Shown here: in pieces, positions 25,342 through 34,278 of the stretch | Numbering within the stretch: position 1 is the first letter of the stretch | How the letters are laid out: each line of letters opens with the position of its first letter | DNA from: Pedobacter sp. AJM | Lineage (GTDB): Bacteria; Bacteroidota; Bacteroidia; Sphingobacteriales; Sphingobacteriaceae | Direction of reading: 5' to 3' | DNA: 64,000 nt | Assembly (NCBI RefSeq): GCF_002197755.1 | Contig: NZ_NHOT01000013.1 | Coordinates: 1-64,000, forward strand | Position numbers and translations under genes: made by a program | The notes under the pieces: generated by a model | Databases searched by the model: none | What the model saw: the letters and a program-made list of their open reading frames with translations, nothing else | What the model was told of the DNA's origin: nothing

Positions 25342-26586
25342 TTAAGATTCACTTTTTGAAATAATTAGCGCGGCAATGGCATGTCCAACTGTATTGGTAA
25401 TGGCCCTTGCTTCACTCATAAACCGATCAATGCTCAATAAAATAGCTAAACCTTCTACCGGAATTTGATGTATGCTGCCTACCGTAGTTACCAGGGCTAA
25501 AAATCCTGTTCCGGGAATACCCGATGCACCTTTGGAGGTGAGTAAAATAATGACCACAATACCCGCGAGCTCCGTTAAGGAAAAACTTACATTGTAAAGC
25601 TGTGCGAGAAAGATGACCGACATCCCCAGGTAAATACAGGTTCCATTCAGATTGAGCGAATTTCCGGTAACGGTAACCAACCTCACCACCGGCGTTTTCA
25701 AGCCTATTTTCTCCAGTTTTTCGAGAAGCAACGGAATAACGGAACTGGAAGATGATGTTCCCAGGGCATATAGCAATTCATTTTTGATCAACCCTAAAAA
25801 AGTATAAAGATTTACCTTCAAACCTGCCAGTAAAGATCCTAAAATCAGTGCGATGAACAAGAACATTGTAATGTAGGTTCCGGCCAGCAGCTTACCGATA
25901 GGCACCAGGGTATCCAGTCCAAAACGCCCTACGGTATAGGCAATACCACTAAATGTAATGACAGGCGCCAATAGAAAAAGGTATCGTAATACCCGAAGTA
26001 CCGTAGATTTAAGGTGTTCAAAAATGTTGACCACCGCATCACGATTTGCTAAACGGTTGATTAAAATACCAATGGCAACGGCCAAAACAAATAACAGCAG
26101 CATACCATTTTGCATCACAAATTTAAGCCAGCCTTCATAATAAGTGGTCATTACCTTTGCAGGTTCAATAGATTCCACTAAACTACGGTCTATCTTTCCC
26201 GGGTGAATAATCAATGCACTGCACATTCCAAAAATAATGGCCAGTGTACTCACCACTGCAAAATAAAGAATCGCTTTTGCAGTAATCCTTCCGGCCAGCT
26301 TAAGGTTTTCCAAACTTCCGAACACGCTTACAATGCTTAGAAATATAACAGGCGGTACAAAAGGCTCAATCACCAGCACAAATAAACTTCCCACCCACTG
26401 CAACCTGACCGCAAAATGCGGAAAGCAGACACCAGCCAGGGCACCCAATATAATGGCTATAAATATTTGTAAGCTAAGGGTTTTGTTTAGCTTATCAATA
26501 ACCAGGTCTGTTTTGTCTATTAGCCTCAAATGATTTCGATTGATCTTCAATATAGCAATATTTCTATACAAATGATGGGGCCGCAT
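25342..26586 (-). CDS. divergent dicarboxylate/amino acid:cation symporter (DAACS family)
   Basis: A 414-aa paralogue of the DctA encoded upstream, with eight membrane segments and two re-entrant loops. The serine-rich loop reads LGTSSSSSVIP instead of LGTSSSESALP. The NLDGT motif is NLNGT with N314 in place of the Asp, which in GltPh-type carriers (D312) helps hold Na+. The helix-8 motif ends TNTVGH with H402 where DctA has N. The carrier may therefore have changed ion coupling or substrate. Its ATG lies inside the last codons of pckA (23-bp overlap), implying translational coupling. An internal start is possible, since the first 30 residues are not membrane-like. Confidence 0.88.
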   Translation of the reverse strand: MRPHHLYRNIAILKINRNHLRLIDKTDLVIDKLNKTLSLQIFIAIILGALAGVCFPHFAVRLQWVGSLFVLVIEPFVPPVIFLSIVSVFGSLENLKLAGRITAKAILYFAVVSTLAIIFGMCSALIIHPGKIDRSLVESIEPAKVMTTYYEGWLKFVMQNGMLLLFVLAVAIGILINRLANRDAVVNIFEHLKSTVLRVLRYLFLLAPVITFSGIAYTVGRFGLDTLVPIGKLLAGTYITMFLFIALILGSLLAGLKVNLYTFLGLIKNELLYALGTSSSSSVIPLLLEKLEKIGLKTPVVRLVTVTGNSLNLNGTCIYLGMSVIFLAQLYNVSFSLTELAGIVVIILLTSKGASGIPGTGFLALVTTVGSIHQIPVEGLAILLSIDRFMSEARAITNTVGHAIAALIISKSES

Positions 26587-28156
26587 CTTTCATTACCTTA
26601 CTGGCCAATTCGGCATAGCCAGAGAAATGATGTTCAAACAATAGCGCCAGATCCATTGCTTTCCGGTCATATTCATGCACATCTTCCCAAAGGTTTCTGG
26701 GGTTAAGGATATCTGCCGGAACTGCCGGACAATCCTGAGGTACAGCAAATTTGAAGACCGGATGATTTTCGTATCGAACATGTTGCAGATCTCCCTTCAT
26801 GGCTGCGGTAATAAGTGCTCTGGTATATTTCAGACTGATTCTGTTTCCGGTTCCGTAAGCGCCTCCAATCCATCCGGTGTTGACCAGCCACACCTTAATA
26901 TCAGGATTAGCATCCAGTTTGCGACCTAACAATTCAGCATATTTAAGCGGATGAAGGGGAAGAAAAACTCTCCCAAAACAAGCTGAAAAAGTAGATTGCG
27001 GTGTGGAAACGCCCATTTCTGTACCGGCTACCTTTGAGGTGTATCCTGATATAAAATGATACATGGCCTGCCCCTTATCCAGCCGGCTGATGGGAGGTAA
27101 AATACCAAAGGCATCGCAGGTCAGGAAGAAAATGTTCCTGGGTGTTCCGCCTGACGATCCCTTTTTGGCATTGTGAATAAAATCAATGGGATAGGCCACT
27201 CTGGTATTTTCGGTTTTAGTGGTATCAGAAAAATCGATCACCCCGTTGGATGGGTTTATCACCAGATTTTCTAAAAGTGCGCCGGGTTTAATGGCTCCAA
27301 AAATTTCAGGTTCTTTTTCAGGATTAAGATCTATTGCCTTGGCATAACAGCCACCTTCAAAATTAAAAATTCCTTCGTCAGACCAACCATGTTCATCATC
27401 GCCGATTAATGCACGACCAGCATCTGCACTTAATGTTGTTTTGCCTGTTCCTGATAAACCAAAAAACAATGATACATCGCCATCCATCCCTTCATTTGCA
27501 GAACAATGCATGCTGAGTACGCCTTTTTCTTCCGGCAAAATATAATTCAGCACGCTGAAAATCCCTTTTTTCATCTCTCCCGTATAAGCTGTTCCACCTA
27601 TCAGAATAATTTTACGGGTAAAGTTCACTACCGTAAAGTTTTTAGAACGTGTACCATCTTGTTCAGGATCGGCTTCAAAACCGGGGGCCTGCAAAATCAG
27701 CCAGTCCGTTTCACCAGCTGTCTTCTGCTGTATTTCTGGCCTTAAGAACAAGTTATGGCAAAACAGATTTGCCCAGGGTGTTTCATTGACCACCCTAATG
27801 CTTAAGGCATATCTCGGGTCGGCGCAGGCATAAGCATCTCTCACCCAAACTTCCCTTTCAGCCAGGTAGGCCCGCATTTTGCTATACAACCCATAAAAGT
27901 GAGCCTGAGCAATAGGCCTGTTCACGTCGCCCCAATCGATGGTTTCTCTTGTCGTATCGTCAATTACCGTAAATTTATCCTTAGGAGAACGGCCTGTAAA
28001 AGTGCCTGTATCCACACAAAGTGCACCACGGTTACTCAAACAACCTTGCCCGCGTTCCAGCGTTTGGCTGATCAGTTCTTCTGCACTTAACTGGTAATGC
28101 ACCTGCTTGCCATACATGCTGAACCTTAATTCATTGAATGTTTCTGAAGTATTCAT
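26564..28156 (-). CDS. pckA: phosphoenolpyruvate carboxykinase (ATP)
   Basis: A 530-aa enzyme that converts oxaloacetate and ATP to PEP and CO2, the entry step of gluconeogenesis. The kinase-1a P-loop reads FFGLSGTGKTTLSAD. Also visible are the GRSPKDKF substrate loop, the YGKQVHYQLSAEELI N-terminus and NTGWIGGAYGTG near the C-terminus. I chose the Met at 28156 (MNTSETFNEL), because the longer frame to 28177 overlaps the upstream carrier gene. The gene sits between the two dicarboxylate carriers. This placement links import of C4 acids to PEP synthesis together with malate:quinone oxidoreductase. Confidence 0.97.
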   Translation of the reverse strand: MNTSETFNELRFSMYGKQVHYQLSAEELISQTLERGQGCLSNRGALCVDTGTFTGRSPKDKFTVIDDTTRETIDWGDVNRPIAQAHFYGLYSKMRAYLAEREVWVRDAYACADPRYALSIRVVNETPWANLFCHNLFLRPEIQQKTAGETDWLILQAPGFEADPEQDGTRSKNFTVVNFTRKIILIGGTAYTGEMKKGIFSVLNYILPEEKGVLSMHCSANEGMDGDVSLFFGLSGTGKTTLSADAGRALIGDDEHGWSDEGIFNFEGGCYAKAIDLNPEKEPEIFGAIKPGALLENLVINPSNGVIDFSDTTKTENTRVAYPIDFIHNAKKGSSGGTPRNIFFLTCDAFGILPPISRLDKGQAMYHFISGYTSKVAGTEMGVSTPQSTFSACFGRVFLPLHPLKYAELLGRKLDANPDIKVWLVNTGWIGGAYGTGNRISLKYTRALITAAMKGDLQHVRYENHPVFKFAVPQDCPAVPADILNPRNLWEDVHEYDRKAMDLALLFEHHFSGYAELASKVMKDAAPSFV

Positions 28157-28166
28157 TTGATTGGAT

Positions 28167-29462
28167 TTAGTATACAAATTCTTGTTTTGCCAGTTTATCC
28201 TCCGATTGAATCGCGGCTTCTGCTACAACAGGATGAAACTCATTTTCGCTCTTTGAAATCACGATCGTAGCTACACCGTTACCGATAATATTGGTTAAAG
28301 CACGTGCTTCACTCATAAACTTATCTACACCAAGCAAAAAGGCAAGCCCCTCAATCGGAATTTTATGAATAGCGGCGAGTGTAGAGGCCAGCACAATAAA
28401 GCCACTTCCTGTAACGCCCGCCGCGCCTTTGGAAGTCACCATTAAGATGCCGATGATGCTCAGCATTTCCCACACTGAAAGTTGAACGCCATATAACTGG
28501 GCCAGAAAGATAACGGACATAGAAAGATAGATGGACGTTCCGTCCAGGTTAAATGAATAACCGGTTGGAATAACCAAACCCACAACAGATTTACTACAGC
28601 CCATTTTTTCCAGCTTGAGCATGATGGATGGCAATGCAGATTCTGAAGATGAGGTTCCAAGCACCAGTAAAAGCTCTTCCTTAATGTATTTGATAAAATT
28701 CCAGATGCTCATCTTATAGTATTTCATAATACTGCCAAGAATCAGGAAAATAAAAAGGCCCATCGTCAGATATACCGTACCCATTAACTTAGCCAAAGGG
28801 ACTAATGTATGCAAGCCAAATTTTCCGATGGTGTAAGCCATTCCGCCAAATGCGCCAAGTGGTGCCAGGTACATCACGTACTTCAAGCCTTTAAAAACAA
28901 TTTTAGAAGCATAACTTAAACCCCTTACTGCTTTTTCACGGTATCTGGAATAGTTTAAAATGATGCCAGCTATAATGGCAACCACTAAAACCTGAATGGT
29001 AAGGTTACTCATGAAAAAATTGATCCAGTCAAAGCCCCCGGCCGGTGCTGAAGTATACCTGGAAGCATTCTGGATTTGCAGATGAGATTTATCAATATTT
29101 CCAGGCTTAATTAAGACGGCCATCAGGATACCGATCGCCAGGGAAATGGTTGATACCACTTCAAAATAAATCAGTGATTTAAGTCCGATCCTACCTACCT
29201 TTTTTAAATCGCCCATACCACTGATGCCCAGCACAATGGTTAAAAAGATAATGGGTGCAATAAAAAGCTTGATGATGTCGATAAAAGTTTTACCTATAAT
29301 TTCCATCCTGACGGCTGTTGCGGGGGCATAACTACCCAGTATGGCACCGGCAATAATGGCGATGAGCACCCAAAAGGTAAGGTTGGAGAAAATTCGCATC
29401 CAAATGCTTCCGGCAAGCCTGGTTTGCTGAGCTGCGGGTTGAGGATTTTTGTTCACTAACAT
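28167..29462 (-). CDS. dctA: C4-dicarboxylate transporter DctA
   Basis: A 431-aa DAACS-family symporter that takes up succinate, fumarate or malate with Na+ or H+. It has all canonical motifs: LGTSSSESALP, PTGYSFNLDGTSIY with D307, TSKGAAGVTGSGF, and VDKFMSEARALTNIIGN. An extra N-terminal 20 residues precede the first membrane helix. It is the second gene of the leftward operon, 14 bp after the porin gene and 10 bp before the chosen pckA start. Compare with the divergent copy further down the same operon. Confidence 0.93.
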   Translation of the reverse strand: MLVNKNPQPAAQQTRLAGSIWMRIFSNLTFWVLIAIIAGAILGSYAPATAVRMEIIGKTFIDIIKLFIAPIIFLTIVLGISGMGDLKKVGRIGLKSLIYFEVVSTISLAIGILMAVLIKPGNIDKSHLQIQNASRYTSAPAGGFDWINFFMSNLTIQVLVVAIIAGIILNYSRYREKAVRGLSYASKIVFKGLKYVMYLAPLGAFGGMAYTIGKFGLHTLVPLAKLMGTVYLTMGLFIFLILGSIMKYYKMSIWNFIKYIKEELLLVLGTSSSESALPSIMLKLEKMGCSKSVVGLVIPTGYSFNLDGTSIYLSMSVIFLAQLYGVQLSVWEMLSIIGILMVTSKGAAGVTGSGFIVLASTLAAIHKIPIEGLAFLLGVDKFMSEARALTNIIGNGVATIVISKSENEFHPVVAEAAIQSEDKLAKQEFVY

Positions 29463-29476
29463 ATTACGCTGTTTTA

Positions 29477-30850
29477 TTAATCTATATTGATATGGTACAT
29501 CAGAACGAACATCATTTTCCGCTCAGAAACCTTGAGTTCACTTCCCTGAAGGGTATAAATTGGCCGGCTTTGGGCATTGAATACAAATTTTGAGGCGTGA
29601 TCCCGGAGTAAAAGATTCAAACCGAGGTCATAGGTAAACATGGGATCGGCTAACCGCTCAAACCGGGAATACTGAATACCGATAGCAGGCATTAACCTGG
29701 CTTTCTTTTTCTGCTGATTAAAATAAGGAAGGGAAAAACCAGTCTGAAAAATAAAACTGTTTCCCGTTCCCACTACCGGATAGGCATTGCCTGCACCGTT
29801 AAAGGAAGCTGTACTGGCATCAAGCCCGTTGGCGATAGTATTGACTCCTAAATTACGAACGTAACCAGGACCATAATCATGGTGAAAAACGGCAGCATAA
29901 ACATTGAAGGAAGTACCTTTTTCTACGTTTACCGGCGTATCATAAAATACATCTGCACTATACAGCTTCATATCATTCAGTACCGTATCCGCTCCGGCCA
30001 GGTGCCACATTAAATCTTTTTGAACTTCTGCCCCGATTCCTACGGCAAGCACCTTTTTCTTCCCCAGATAACTCCCCACAGCAGTTGCACCTGCATTACT
30101 TTCCGACTCAAAAAATTGCCATTTCACATAAGCAGATAGATTGGGTTTAACGCTTAAATTATTAAAACCGGAAATATGCTGGATAGGTTTTGTCGGGGCC
30201 GATATATAAGGCTTTGCCAGAATGATGCGGTAATCCAGTTTACCTAACTGACCTTTTGCAAAAATATTCAGGTTTCGCAAGGTTAAATCCGTTCGGTTTA
30301 CATTGCCCAAATCCAGAAACGGAACATCGTAAAGCAGGGTCGATGTAGGGCCTGAAGCAAAACGGGTAAGCCCTTTCCAATTGGAACGGCCGGCACCAAT
30401 GCTCAGTTTATTGCTAAATTTATATTCCCCGAAAGCATCGAGCAGATCAAAAGCACTTTCGCTATCATCCAGATAAGTGAGGTTGGTGGTACCACCCTGA
30501 AAAATTAAAGTTAGATGATCAATCAGGTTAACCGTCATTTTCATCCTTAACCTTCTTAAAGACAAGTCTGCAGTACTTTTGCGGAGACTCTCATTTACTT
30601 TACTTCCCGGATTTAGCGCCGTGTACCTCGCCCATAATTGTGCATAGCCGGAAAATTTTACAAAATGGGTCTTATCATCATTCAAATAAGCCACAAGTGG
30701 TTTATTTGGCTTTTTTTCCTGAGCAGATGCAGGATGGAAAAAAGCATTGCATAGGCCAAGAATAACCATAAAGGGCAAAATATGGATTAGCACAATTTTT
30801 TTATTGAAGAAAATAGATTGATCAGCCATCATTGATTGTTGCCTATTCAT
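29477..30850 (-). CDS. outer-membrane porin, probably for dicarboxylates
   Basis: A 457-aa beta-barrel protein. A long signal region (IVLIHILPFMVILGLCNAFF, cleavage probably after ASA) is followed by porin-like alternating strands. These include LSLRRLRMKMTVNLIDHLTL, GEYKFSNKLSIGAGRSNW and an aromatic C-terminal strand MMFVLMYHINID. It resembles phosphate-selective OprO/OprP-type or other short porins of Bacteroidota. As first gene of the operon with DctA, PckA and Mqo, it most likely lets C4 acids cross the outer membrane. The substrate is inferred from the neighbours only. Confidence 0.8.
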   Translation of the reverse strand: MNRQQSMMADQSIFFNKKIVLIHILPFMVILGLCNAFFHPASAQEKKPNKPLVAYLNDDKTHFVKFSGYAQLWARYTALNPGSKVNESLRKSTADLSLRRLRMKMTVNLIDHLTLIFQGGTTNLTYLDDSESAFDLLDAFGEYKFSNKLSIGAGRSNWKGLTRFASGPTSTLLYDVPFLDLGNVNRTDLTLRNLNIFAKGQLGKLDYRIILAKPYISAPTKPIQHISGFNNLSVKPNLSAYVKWQFFESESNAGATAVGSYLGKKKVLAVGIGAEVQKDLMWHLAGADTVLNDMKLYSADVFYDTPVNVEKGTSFNVYAAVFHHDYGPGYVRNLGVNTIANGLDASTASFNGAGNAYPVVGTGNSFIFQTGFSLPYFNQQKKKARLMPAIGIQYSRFERLADPMFTYDLGLNLLLRDHASKFVFNAQSRPIYTLQGSELKVSERKMMFVLMYHINID

Positions 30851-31002
30851 TGAAATAGTAAATCCTATGTTTATATTTGGTTAATTCAGCCATGAAAAAG
30901 ACATAACTGAAAATTAAAGATGGGTATAAGTAGTGCTGAAAAACATTTATATCAATAAACGACGTAAATTATAAACGAACTACAGAAACAAAACCAAATA
31001 CC

Positions 31003-32097
31003 ATGATCCTTTTGATCAATCTTGTTTTCCTGATGCTGATTCTTCGTCTTTCGTTTGATAAAAAAGTGATGGATTTCTTATTAAATGGCAAATGGCCCGG
31101 CGTCATTACCGTGCAGCATTTGCTCTTCTGGATGGCATTTATTGGGATCAGCAGTTACATTTACGTAAGTTTCTTTAATCTTGCCGAGGCGGCATTAGCC
31201 ATGTTGTTCATGCTGTCCATTAACATTCCGGTATACCTCCTGTGCTTTAAAAAACTCGTTCCTGAATTTTATCAAAAGGCCAGATATGGTGAATATGTTC
31301 GTTATACTGCGGCATTATTTGTCATCTCCAGCCTGATGAGAATATTGGTTGAACCTGAGCTTTTCAGGGCATTTAAGTCTGCTGACAGTAAATACCTGTT
31401 TATGGTCTATCTCATGCAGGCCGTCATTATTCTGGTTCCATCTGTACAGGGTATTTCCAAATACAAACTCATTGCTGAGCGCGAATTATCGGCATTAAGC
31501 CTGCGAAAGAAAGAGGCCGATATGGAACTGGTGAAATCTAAAATCAACCCGCATTTCCTTTTCAATACCCTCAATAATATCTATTCTCATAGTTACGCTA
31601 CAGATGGAAGTTCAGCCGATTTGATTAAACAACTTAGCCTTCTGATGCAGTATACTACCTACGAAATGGAAAAGAAAACCATTCCTATTGAACGCGAACT
31701 GCAAATGATTGCCGCCTTAAGTAAACTTTATCAACTGAAAAGTAACCGGAAATTAAATCTGGTCATGAATTTTGAATCCAGCGAACTCACTGCTATTGTT
31801 GAAATACCCCCTACCATTTACCTGACCCTTTTTGAAAATGCAGTTAAATATTCAGCTATGGGCAGAGATGAAAATGCACAGATTACGGCTTCATTATTGT
31901 TTAAAGAAGCTGAAGTTGAGTTTAATCTCTTCAACACCATATCCGAAAAGAAGATAACAGATAATGCCTCAAACTATCGTGGCGCAGGACTTAAGGTATT
32001 AAAAATGATGTTAGACCGTGAGTATGGAGAAAAATATGAAATGAAGACAGACCAAAATGACACCTCTTATTCATCTAAACTGATCATACGCATATGA
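31003..32097 (+). CDS. LytS-type sensor histidine kinase
   Basis: A 364-aa membrane kinase with about five hydrophobic segments in the first 155 residues (VFLMLILRL; LLFWMAFIGISSYIYVSFF; ALAMLFMLSINIPVYLL; AALFVISSLM; VYLMQAVIILVP). A His_kinase domain follows with phosphoacceptor H184 in KSKINPHFLFNTLNNI and a short ATPase part. It is divergent from the dicarboxylate operon with 152 bp between the two starts, and its stop overlaps the response-regulator start (ATGA). It probably senses external or membrane-derived C4 acids and controls the divergent operon. The signal is inferred. Confidence 0.88.
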   Translation: MILLINLVFLMLILRLSFDKKVMDFLLNGKWPGVITVQHLLFWMAFIGISSYIYVSFFNLAEAALAMLFMLSINIPVYLLCFKKLVPEFYQKARYGEYVRYTAALFVISSLMRILVEPELFRAFKSADSKYLFMVYLMQAVIILVPSVQGISKYKLIAERELSALSLRKKEADMELVKSKINPHFLFNTLNNIYSHSYATDGSSADLIKQLSLLMQYTTYEMEKKTIPIERELQMIAALSKLYQLKSNRKLNLVMNFESSELTAIVEIPPTIYLTLFENAVKYSAMGRDENAQITASLLFKEAEVEFNLFNTISEKKITDNASNYRGAGLKVLKMMLDREYGEKYEMKTDQNDTSYSSKLIIRI

Positions 32098-32771
32098 AAC
32101 CAATAAAGGCAATTTATGTTGATGATGAGGCTCCGGCGCTGGATTTGATTCGCAAGTATTGTGAAACCATTGATGAAATTGATCTTTTAGCCTGTTTCCA
32201 GAATCCCGCGGAAGCGATTATTTATGAGCAGATGGATGAAGTGGAATTGCTGATTCTGGATATTGAAATGCCCGGAATATCAGGTACGGAAATGGTAGAA
32301 ATGGTGCCCAGTGGCAAACTGTGCATTTTTATTACTGCTGATCCCACCCATGCTGCTCAGGCTTACGAACTGGATGTAATTGATTATCTGGTAAAACCCG
32401 TATTTCCGGAACGTTTTGTAAAAGCTGTGCAAAAGGCTGCAGACTACCTGAAATTTACCGGAATAGAGCAGGAAAATGATTTCCTGGTGTTTAAATCTGA
32501 TTATATGGTGAATAAATTGCCTTTAAAAGATATTTTATGGATTGAGGGATTTGGAGAATACCTGAAAATCATCACCAGATTTAAACAATACATGGTTTTA
32601 CAGCGCCTGTCAGATTTTATCGATAAAAATGAAAAACTGGGATTCGTCAGAATTCATAAATCGTATATCGTACACGTTAAACAGGTGAAGTCGCACAATT
32701 CTCAATTTGTTTTTTTGGCAGATGACAAACAGTTGCCAATCGGGCGAAAATTTAAAGATTGCCTGAAATAA
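32094..32771 (+). CDS. LytTR-family response regulator
   Basis: A 225-aa regulator. The receiver domain (1-115) has the acidic pair VDDEAP, phosphoacceptor D56 in LILDIEMPG, and the conserved Lys in YLVKPV. The LytTR DNA-binding domain (about 130-225) shows DILWIEGFGEYLKI and GFVRIHKSYIVHVKQV. It overlaps the kinase gene by 4 bp, so both are made together. Targets are probably LytTR direct repeats in the 30851-31002 divergent promoter region. I could not assign those repeats with confidence. Confidence 0.92.
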   Translation: MKPIKAIYVDDEAPALDLIRKYCETIDEIDLLACFQNPAEAIIYEQMDEVELLILDIEMPGISGTEMVEMVPSGKLCIFITADPTHAAQAYELDVIDYLVKPVFPERFVKAVQKAADYLKFTGIEQENDFLVFKSDYMVNKLPLKDILWIEGFGEYLKIITRFKQYMVLQRLSDFIDKNEKLGFVRIHKSYIVHVKQVKSHNSQFVFLADDKQLPIGRKFKDCLK

Positions 32772-32844
32772 GCTATCATAACGAAAACCTCCCGCCTAGG
32801 TTCACTTGAATCTTTAATAAATTTTCCATACTTCCTAAAAGATG

Positions 32845-32859
32845 CCTCCGATAAGGAGG
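32845..32859 (+). terminator. possible terminator after the two-component genes
   Basis: Short hairpin CCTCC-GATAA-GGAGG about 75 bp after the regulator stop, followed by TTTGAAAA. It is weak as an intrinsic terminator. Confidence 0.35.
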
Positions 32860-32894
32860 TTTGAAAATAGCTACCTGATTTTATCATGGTGTCC

Positions 32895-32918
32895 GCAATC
32901 GATCCCGTGAACGATTGC
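32895..32918. promoter_or_regulatory. possible operator upstream of the pectate lyase gene
   Basis: Inverted repeat GCAATCG-N10-CGATTGC, 141 bp before the pectate lyase start. Its half-site resembles LacI/GntR-type operators, but no such regulator is encoded nearby. Confidence 0.3.
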
Positions 32919-33058
32919 ACAAATATACTCAACACAAAAAGACAATTATATGCTCATTAGATGTAATTTAACAAATACATACCGATTGACATATTCCGAT
33001 ACACTGAGAAAGCACGCCTGATTTCAATACAATTTATCTAACCAAATTTAAATTCAAC

Positions 33059-34171
33059 ATGAGAAACAAGTATTTATTAACCTGCCTGATGGCTGTGGCC
33101 ATGGCATTTTCTTTGCCCGCGTGCAAAAAAAGTAATCAATCTGAAAGCAGCGAGATCACGAACAAAAACGTTACTTCACCAATGGCTGTTACCGAAGCGG
33201 TTTGCCCAGCAAAAGGCTGGGCGTCACAAAACGGCGGAACAACCGGTGGCGGCGAAGTAACGGCCACAGTAGTAACCACCTATGCGGCATTGAAGTCAGC
33301 CATTCAGAATACCAGCGTCAAGGTGATCCAGGTTAACGGAACCATCACCATTCCATCCGGCGGACGGATTTCCTTTCAGGACCAGAATGGAAAAACAATT
33401 TTCGGTTCATCAGGTGCTAAATTAGTTTCGGCTGACCAAACCAAGGATAATTCAGGGATTATGTATGTTAAAAGATGCAATAACATCATCATCAGAAATA
33501 TCATTTTTGAGGGCCCTGGTGCTTATGATGTTGACGGACAAGACAATGTAACCGTTGATGCCTGCAATAACATCTGGGTTGATCACTGCGAGTTCAGGGA
33601 TGGCGTGGATGGCAATTTTGACATCAAAAATATTTCAGATTATATCACGGTATCTTATTGCAAATTTTCTTATCTCAAACCACCAAAATCAGGCGGTTCG
33701 GGCGGATCAGATGATCACCGCTTCTCAAATCTGATCGGATCAAGCGATGGTGCCACTGCAGACAGAGGCCGCTTTCGGATCACATTTGTACGTTGCTGGT
33801 GGGCACAGGGCGCTGTAGCCAGGATGCCTCGTGTAAGATTTGGCAAAGTGCATATTGTAAATAATTTATTTAACAGTACGGTAAGTAAAAGCTGTATTCA
33901 GGCGGGATTTGAAGCCAATATTTTAGTGGAAGCAAACGCTTTTGAGAATGTGAAAAACCCAATTGATCTGATGGATAATACCTCAACAGCGGTTCAGGCA
34001 AAAAACAACCTTTTCACAGCTGTCACCGGAAATACTTCAGGTAATGGTGTAAATGCATTTACGCCACCTTACAGCCTGACTATACTAAATGCCTCCAGCG
34101 TAAAATCTAACGTAACGGCATCAAACGGCGCAGGGGCAACACTTACAGGCAATGTGTGTTCATCGCTGTAA
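33059..34171 (+). CDS. pectate lyase (PL1 family), lipoprotein
   Basis: A 370-aa secreted lipoprotein: signal MRNKYLLTCLMAVAMAFSLP, then AC with the lipid-bearing Cys at about residue 22. A parallel beta-helix follows. The family motif NIWVDHCEFRDGVDGNFDI gives Ca2+-binding acidic residues, and RMPRVRFGKVHIVNN contains the catalytic Arg region (RxPxxR). It cleaves polygalacturonate by beta-elimination at the cell surface. No SusC/SusD pair or other glycan genes adjoin it, so it is a stand-alone enzyme and not part of a visible utilisation locus. An intrinsic terminator follows at 34223. Confidence 0.92.
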   Translation: MRNKYLLTCLMAVAMAFSLPACKKSNQSESSEITNKNVTSPMAVTEAVCPAKGWASQNGGTTGGGEVTATVVTTYAALKSAIQNTSVKVIQVNGTITIPSGGRISFQDQNGKTIFGSSGAKLVSADQTKDNSGIMYVKRCNNIIIRNIIFEGPGAYDVDGQDNVTVDACNNIWVDHCEFRDGVDGNFDIKNISDYITVSYCKFSYLKPPKSGGSGGSDDHRFSNLIGSSDGATADRGRFRITFVRCWWAQGAVARMPRVRFGKVHIVNNLFNSTVSKSCIQAGFEANILVEANAFENVKNPIDLMDNTSTAVQAKNNLFTAVTGNTSGNGVNAFTPPYSLTILNASSVKSNVTASNGAGATLTGNVCSSL

Positions 34172-34222
34172 AAAAATAATTAGGGCGAGGCTGCTATTGG
34201 AAGCCATTCGGTGAATGTAAAG

Positions 34223-34269
34223 TCATCCGATGAATACCGGGTTTACCGCTATTTATCGGATGATTTTTT
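34223..34269 (+). terminator. intrinsic terminator of the pectate lyase gene
   Basis: 9-bp stem TCATCCGAT / ATCGGATGA followed directly by six T, with a 23-nt loop. It also separates the convergent holA gene. Confidence 0.75.
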
Positions 34270-34278
34270 AGCTTCATG

